Assembly: GCF_014805625.2 (NCBI RefSeq)
Contig: NW_023998423.1
Span: 4,110,672-4,174,671 of the forward strand
DNA length: 64,000 nt
Direction: 5' to 3'
From: Glossina fuscipes
Taxonomy: Eukaryota > Arthropoda > Insecta > Diptera > Glossinidae
Part shown: positions 57,853 to 64,000 of the stretch, piece after piece
Numbering within the stretch: the stretch's first letter is position 1
Layout: every line of letters starts with the position of its first letter
Made by a program: the position numbers and the translations under genes
Notes under the pieces: generated by a model
Seen by the model: only the letters and a program-made list of their open reading frames with translations
Told to the model about the DNA's origin: nothing
Database searches by the model: none

Positions 57853-59690
57853 AAAAAAAAAAAAAAAAAAACAAGATTACAATAATAGTAAAATTACTTT
57901 ACTCTCTGTTAAGAAACGATTAAAAAATAACTACTTCTACTAAAACAAATAGATCCCTACTTACTACTTTAAGATTAAATAAATCTCAAGCCATAAGTTC
58001 TCATGAAGCTAAACAAACAGTAAAGAGTTTCGTGCCTGCTCCCTTAAAAGAACATCTTCCACGATTGTGCAACCCATTCAAGTGCTTAACGGAATGACTT
58101 TATTGACCAATTGGCTTCCGCCTGCGATTACAAAATCTTACAGCAAACCTGAGTATACGCACACTTTCGTTTTACCCAATCGAACAGAAAGAAGAAGAAG
58201 GCCGACATTTCTCGATATGGAGGATAACTTAAGTGAAATATAAAATAATAATTATTGATGCTGCGTTGAACGATCCGAATGTAATGTTTTTGCAGAATCC
58301 ACGGAGCAGTAAAACATGTGCAGATCAATCAATATATATGTATATACATATATATATATATGTGTAGAGAGAGAAAGAGGGAGAGAGAGATAGAACAAGC
58401 GAAAGCAAACAGTGAGAGAGAAAGAGAGAGAGGGAGAAAAGACAATAAAAATCTCTTAAATATCCACACATTGATATCAACGCCGTTTTATTGTCGATGT
58501 CGATTATGTTGGGCGATGATAATACACAGAGCCTTACAATCATAGTAGTGGTGGCCTGTTGTGTTTTTGATTGCGTTTTTTTCTTTTTTTTTTTTTGTTC
58601 TTTTTTTATTATTCTATACTACGCCTTTGATTGTTCTTGTTGTTGTTGTTATTAATATTTTTTTTTTTTTTTTTTTAACTTATGCTTGAAAAGTGATGCC
58701 ATTCCTCGAAGCTTGTATAATTTTGTGTTTAATAAAGTTCAGCTTCAGTCAGTCAGGCAGTCGGCTGGCTGAACAGCCATACTTTTACGGTTAACGGTGT
58801 GACTGACATTTTGTTTTTCTTTTCGATATTTTTTTTTTTTTTTTTTTTGTTTGGTTTATTCTGTTTTCGAGAAGATTATGTTGCATCAATCTTGTATTAA
58901 CGACGGCAACAACAATCTAACAGCTATTTATTATATTGTTTGTCGGCAAATATATTAATATTTTTTTTTTTTTTTTGTTTTTTTTCTTAATTCGTTGCTT
59001 TTGCGTTGAGGCGCTTAATTATAATTATTTCTGCGATTGCTTACAATCCATGTGAACTAATGACACTGTTAATGGGTATGTGTGTACATGAGCTTCTTAA
59101 GTTATAAATATTTCTTATATTATTCGGTTTATAAATACTGAACGAAGTTAAGTGGATTCTGAAAGAAAGAAATTAACTGAGAGTGTGCTTTTGTTTTTTA
59201 TATCTTTAGCTCAAGGAAAATTTTCTATGTATTAATGAGAATGATTTGCTTGGGGAAAAAATATCAAATATCACAGCCTAAGATTTTCATTTGATTGTAT
59301 GATAGGAGAGTTTTCATTTCGTACTAAGGAAATCGTATGCTCCATCGACAGTTATAAACCGATCCCGATTTTCCCGATACATTTTATCGTTTTAGAGCTT
59401 AATAATTGTATTCGGTATTCAACCCCTTTTGAACATGTCTTAATAAATTGTTCATAAACGTCTATCATATGCATATGACGTCGAGCTCTTGTGAAAAAAG
59501 GATGTGTCACATATGACACATGTTTATGACGCTTGATAATAAAAGAGTTAATTTCCTATTATTTGCTTAATGTTTGTTTCTTTTATTTTTTATTTGTTTT
59601 TTTTTTTTTTTTTTTTTTTGCTTTCCTTCTTTTTCTCTCCTTTTCTTATCTAACATATCATATATTTCTGGGCGTGCTGAGTGTCATATT
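57853..59690. repeat. Simple-sequence island
   Basis: A run at 57853-57871, TA runs at about 58331-58360, GA-rich tract at about 58363-58440, TTG run at about 58637-58650, and T runs at about 58657-58677, 58829-58848, 58961-58977 and 59599-59619. CAGTCAGTCAGGCAGTCGGC lies near 58747-58766. No gene. Confidence 0.7.
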
Positions 59691-60540
59691 TTCAACGGCT
59701 GCATGTCTCGCTAGATCGATCAGATGTGCCGCATGGAAGTCACCTTGATCCTCTTCTCTTTTCATTGTTTATTCGTGTATAAAGATCTCTAACATTTTCA
59801 TGTTTGTCGACGAAGTGGAATTCTTTCGTTTTTCTAAAGTAGTGTGTGACAGTTTTCTACTCCAAGACGATCTCATTCAGTTATTAAAATGATGTAAACA
59901 TAACACTATGACTTTAAGGCGGAACATTTGTAAAAAGTTATCATTATTTAGATCTAGCTCGATATCTATCAGTTATTACTTAGATTGTCATTTGCTGGAC
60001 AATATTGCTTTGGTTCGAAATTGAGCTTCCATTTGCATATTCTTTCGGTGGGTAAGCATTGGTCTAAAGAATTTTTGGATCCGCACGCCATTAGAAGGCT
60101 TTCTCGGTACTCATTAGACCTATACTTGAAAAGCCAGTGATTACATGGGCATCAAGTTATAAAGTCTACATCGATCTTATTCTGTTCAGATCTGTTCAGA
60201 AGTCCCTTTTAAGATATGCATTACGTAGTTTGGGTTAGGATTCTCAACGCATATTTCTCACCTATGGTAGTCGCCTTAAAATTACTAATTTCTCATCTCT
60301 TCTGAAAAGAGGCATCGGTGGATCGGTGTGTCTCTTATTATTAAATTGTTGAACGGTGAAGTAAACTTTCCGATTTTTTTTAATGAATTGAGCATAAGTG
60401 CTGCTCCTCAATGTACTCTTGCTTTTCACAAAACCTTTCCGTTAAAAAGAAACTATTAATGACATTGATTGCTTTAACTTGTGCGTAATTAACTGTCCGC
60501 AAAGTTTAGGAGTGAACCTAAGATTTTCTGTTCCGTTATA
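59690..60540 (+). pseudogene. Jockey-type LINE reverse transcriptase remnant
   Basis: Frame-shifted but ordered motifs of a non-LTR reverse transcriptase can be read on the plus strand. FNGCMS is followed, after a frameshift, by DVPHGSHLDPLLFSLF (family form SGVPQGSHLGPLLF). MFVDEVEFF then stands where the catalytic F/Y-x-DD box should be, with the second Asp changed to Glu. LLQDDLIQLL follows, then WSKEFLDPHAIRRL, RPILEKPVITWASSYKVYID, VQKSLLRYALRSLG and GVSLIIKLLNGEVNFP. These match the palm and thumb order of Jockey-clade elements. Several stops and frameshifts make it inactive. Endonuclease and ORF1 are not seen; a T-rich region lies just upstream. Probably a 5'-truncated dead copy. Confidence 0.75.
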
Positions 60541-62240
60541 TAACCGCTCGCAGTTTCTTTTTTTAGTTTCTTTATTTTGCTTGTGGATAGCGACAAATTA
60601 AAAATTGGTGCATTGATTAAAATAAATAAGAGACTGCCATTCGCGCCGGGCGAACGTGAGAATCGCAAAGATTGCAAACCATTCAGGATCTCCAAGAAGG
60701 GGATGTTGGCAAATATGTCATAATTTTTTACAATACATAAGCATAAAGCGATAAATACGATTGTTCAAAAAAATTTACAACCAAATTAGATATCTCATGC
60801 TAATTTGACTCTTTGATGTTGTCGTGGTATAAATTTGAAGGATTCTAGCAAATTCGGAAACTTGAAAATCGATCCTTATGCATATTTCACGGAGCATTGT
60901 ATTAAGACCACGAAAATTTTTGAACAAGGCTGCAAGGATTTGCTTTCTTATTTGACCCAAGCACATTGGCGGGTATGGGCCATACTCTCGCTTTACTCAG
61001 TTGTGCTTCTGGGGACGAAAAGAGCAGCATTGGCTCTTTATAAGAGTACCCATCGAGAAGAAGGACTAATCCAGGACAACGCAAAGATATTCCATATCTT
61101 TTAAATGATGCTATATTCGTAACTTGATCCGACTTCAACTTAAAAATAGACACTCTATTAGAATTTTGATTAAGATATGGGATTTATTTACTTCTATCAC
61201 AAAAACTCTTTTGCCTGGAGCAAGCCTAGAAATAAGGGCCGACTTTCTTAGTAACACAGCAGAAAGTTCACGGCCGAGCGACGATAAAAGTGTCACAGCA
61301 TTACTTATGGCTAAACGAAGCTGACGGCTAATGGTGGCCTTTGATGACAGATTTACATATATATATGCGCGGATAGTGAGAAACTTTGAAACGCAAGACG
61401 CAATGGTAGAAGCAGTAGATCTATCCGAACTTGCTTCAGTTATTTCATAGCATTTCTTATAGCAACAGCAGTTGGCTTTCTGAGCTTTGTTAAGCAGTTG
61501 GTCGTGAGCTCTGTCCCCCAAATTGGGTTCGGCAGGGAAATATCAAGCAGGTGAACAGGAATCACTCCAATGGATGCTACAACCGATGATTTACCTGCAC
61601 TCATAGCTGAGATTTTAATATGAACCAGCCACGTGCAGCAAGTAGACTCTTCACAACTCTTATCGAGGACTTTGAAAGAATTCGATTTGAGAGAACAAAC
61701 AAATTTACCCTATTTTTTTCTTCGTATTGTAGATTATATATTTATATATAGCAGAAGTAGTTTTACGAAAAATATGCGATCTCTACTACAAGAACTAAAA
61801 GGTATGTTGACAATAGTCGTCTAATTTGGCCCCGATTATGGATTCGTCAGTAACAAAAACGATTTTTTGCACTAAGTCTTTAGCTTCTCCAAATTCTTAT
61901 CGTTAAAGGGATTACAAATATAAATATTTTGAAATAAAGTTACTCTGCTTGATTTAAAATTGCGGATTTTATTTTCTTGCTAAAATGCGATTCGTGTTAA
62001 TCACGTATTTTTAGTTGCAAACAAAAGTAAACAGCTGTCAATCTAATTTTTTTAATTATAAAACAAACAATTGAGAATAAACAAAATTTAATAAAAAAAA
62101 CTAATAAGGAAAAAATAGATCGAAATAATAGAAAAGAATTGTAATCAAATATCGCAGGACATGCAATGCATATGTTGTCGTATCTATTTTGCCTTGTAGC
62201 AAAGACAATAATTCCATGATGTCATTAGTAACACGCGCAA
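60541..62240. other. Stretch with unrecognised open frames
   Basis: GC content is slightly higher at 60560-61560. Overlapping plus (60835-61104) and minus (60902-61153) ORFs are unrecognised, as is the longer minus ORF listed separately. It could include the 3' part of the LINE remnant, but no poly-A or target duplication was found. Confidence 0.4.
61135..61521 (-). CDS. Unrecognised 128-codon open frame lacking Met
   Basis: One of the longest non-repetitive open frames in the window, Ser/Leu/Ala-rich, with a Cys cluster NCCCYKKCYE near residues 17-26. It is open from a TTG and contains no internal methionine, so it cannot be a complete ATG-started gene. It might be an internal exon or decayed transposon coding sequence; chance openness in a less AT-rich patch is also possible. 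No domain recognised. Confidence 0.15.
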   Translation of the reverse strand: MGDRAHDQLLNKAQKANCCCYKKCYEITEASSDRSTASTIASCVSKFLTIRAYIYVNLSSKATISRQLRLAISNAVTLLSSLGRELSAVLLRKSALISRLAPGKRVFVIEVNKSHILIKILIECLFLS

Positions 62241-62681
62241 ACTTATTATTACAAAAAAGTTAAAAATAATTGTTGTTGTTGTTGTTGTGTATACCACATT
62301 GACAATATTAAGGTTGACACAAATGAAATGTAATAAAATGAAAAGTCGCAACAGAAACGAACAGCAAAAGTTACAATAAACATGTGTGTAAGACATTAAT
62401 CTACTGCCATCTTTGTCAGTTATATACATATATATATATATACTTACATATATGTGCGGAAAATAGTTGGAAAAATTGTTCAAGAACACAACGTCATACA
62501 ACATATAACAAGAACTAGAGAAAAAACAAAAAAAAAAAAAAGAAAACAAAAAAAAATAGTCAGCAAATTAAATGAAATCCCCAGAGGGCAGATGTGCACA
62601 CATGATATTGCCAACCAGAGACGAACAAAACAGCAAGGAAGACACCACAATGCCAACAGAATCAATACAATAAACAATTTA

Positions 62682-62714
<33 letters not shown>

Positions 62715-63720
62715 CTCTCCTCCTAAAAAAAAAGGTTACAATTTTAAAGCTTGCTTCTATGCATCTATTTAGGCATGTTGTACGTAACCGCATATAACCA
62801 CATGTAATCTCATTTAATATCAAATAATGAACTTATATATATATATAAAGGCAAAAAACATGAAAATAAAACAAAACCCAAAACACACACACAAAAAAAA
62901 AAAAACATGAAAAAAAAAGAAAAAAAACAATAATCATAATCCTTGTGGCATTTTATGGATGTCACATATGTCAGTTGATAGTGGTTATATAAGTAATAGT
63001 GCGCTCATAGGACATGTAAACCGAAAAACGTAAAGTAGTATAAGACATATTTGACTTTTTATTTGTTTGACAGAAACGCTAACAAAGCCTACAACATTAC
63101 ATAGAATATATCGTACACACTCGGCCAGTGTAGGACAATTGCAAGTCTGGGCTGGCTAATGATGACAAAACAAATTTTTTTTTTTTTTTTTTTGTATAAG
63201 AAAATGTTCCTATTTATCTATCTAACTATCCTCGTTGCAATGAAACCCAAGTAGCTTAAGATCATCTAATAATAAAGCCTTCTGTTTGTTCTTTGCCAGT
63301 TTGACAAATATATGTTTGTCCGGGTCTTGTACGCTCCGTGTATCACTTACGCATGACTCTGCAGCTTTATTATTTATTTTTCTTTCATTCTTTTCTTTGT
63401 CTTTTTGCCAAATATCTTATAGTTTTTGTTAATTTGCCTTTAGTGACTTCCGTGCGGTTTTTAACTGAGCTCAAGCAAAAAAAAAAAAAAAAAAAAAAAA
63501 CATCTTTGGTTTTTGTAATTTCTTAGCCTTTCTCTTAAAAATCAAATTTTGTAAAGATTTTTTTTTTATTTGTATTTTTTGCACTTTTTGTTTACTGTCT
63601 CTCTGTCTGTCTGTCTGTCTGTCTACTTTGGATTATTAGAAAACCTAACCTCAGGGGCTGTTTACTTGTCTTCTTTCTTCTTTTACATTTTTTCTTAAAC
63701 AACAGGACAATTTAACTTTT
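62241..63720. repeat. Simple-sequence island
   Basis: TTG run at about 62270-62287, TA run at about 62424-62441, A-rich tracts at about 62520-62560, AAGT tetramers at 62683-62712, TA run at about 62836-62847, A-rich 62880-62930, T run at about 63175-63194, A run at about 63477-63500 and CTGT tetramers at about 63598-63622. No gene. Confidence 0.75.
62683..62712 (+). repeat. AAGT tetranucleotide microsatellite
   Basis: Seven or so GTAA units. Each unit contains the splice-donor word GTAAGT, so donor predictions here should be ignored. Confidence 0.9.
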
Positions 63721-64000
63721 GTAAAACAATTTTTTCCTGCATTGTTCGTTTATATAAAGCAGAGGAAAATTAATTGCTTATAAAGGTAAACTAATAAAAA
63801 CAACTGATTTTTTTCAAAACAATTATGATTATTGTCGTCTTATTCTATTATATTATTTTTGCTTAAATAAAATTGAGAATGACTTTGACTTGACTGATTC
63901 GATCCAATGCTTATTCAGGAACAATGGACTTTCCTTAGGATAATGTTCAATATCTTAAATCTATGTAAGCATATTATAAGGCATTAAAAATGCATCTAAC
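63721..64000. other. AT-rich noncoding end
   Basis: No feature identified. Confidence 0.5.

Noticed and set aside
62683..62712. Splice donors (GTAAGT)
   Set aside because: They are units of a tetranucleotide microsatellite.
1..64000. Prokaryotic features such as operons, CRISPR arrays or rRNA
   Set aside because: No long ORFs, no regularly spaced identical repeats with unique spacers, and no rRNA-like GC-rich conserved blocks; the sequence has the texture of eukaryotic noncoding DNA.

Overview
This 64 kb window is AT-rich eukaryotic DNA in which I can identify no intact protein-coding gene. The texture suggests a higher fly, perhaps a calyptrate or tsetse-type dipteran: dense CA, TA, CAA/CAG and poly-A/T tracts, a decayed Jockey-type LINE, a MADF-like coding relic, and a dispersed repeat that starts with AACAAGTAAGAAA plus a TTCGGTC/GACCGAA inverted repeat and carries GGACAGACGGAC-like blocks. 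The organism is an inference; no search was possible. Three assembly gaps are present (5053-5062, 20454-20553, 54950-54959).

Two kinds of DNA alternate. The first is 'islands' rich in simple repeats (about 5.1-6.5, 9.4-11.1, 16.0-18.1, 19.7-20.4, 25.2-28.0, 31.0-32.1, 34.0-34.7, 37.9-38.3, 41.0-42.7, 44.1-44.9, 53.4-54.6, 56.3-56.8, 58.3-59.1 and 62.2-63.7 kb), which look like fly intronic or intergenic DNA. The second is less repetitive DNA holding old transposable-element remains and local tandem duplications.

Recognisable pieces, left to right: a short copy of the TTCGGTC repeat (2.65 kb); a clustered homeodomain/FTZ-F1/forkhead-like block (6.6-6.8 kb); the end of an LTR retrotransposon with a purine tract and LTR (7.9-8.46 kb); a solo-LTR-like segment on the minus strand (14.65-15.04 kb); a minus copy of the TTCGGTC repeat (18.2-18.95 kb); an unidentified protein-like ORF (19.1-19.4 kb); a TGACA motif cluster (20.03-20.13 kb); three copies of a tRNA-derived SINE (21.7, 24.3 and 57.7 kb); a MADF-domain-like relic (23.5-24.1 kb); a possible exon with a hydrophobic segment and splice donor (25.45-25.6 kb); more dispersed-repeat copies (29.1-30.2, 35.55, 40.05-40.85, 48.8-49.25 kb); a roughly 170 bp tandem duplication (30.57-30.89 kb); a four-copy 226-292 bp tandem array (42.81-43.83 kb); a 1,001 bp GC-richer retroelement-like insertion bounded by a perfect 14 bp target duplication (45.44-46.47 kb); a degenerate GAAGTAAGT array (47.19-47.77 kb); three 45 bp repeats (52.14-52.28 kb); and a Jockey-type reverse-transcriptase pseudogene (59.69-60.54 kb).

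No operon, CRISPR array, rRNA or functional tRNA gene was found, and no set of genes that work together. The window is most likely a large intron or an intergenic region. The items most worth following up are the 1 kb insertion with its target duplication, the SINE family, the dispersed repeat family, the tandem array with two unit lengths, and the MADF-like relic.
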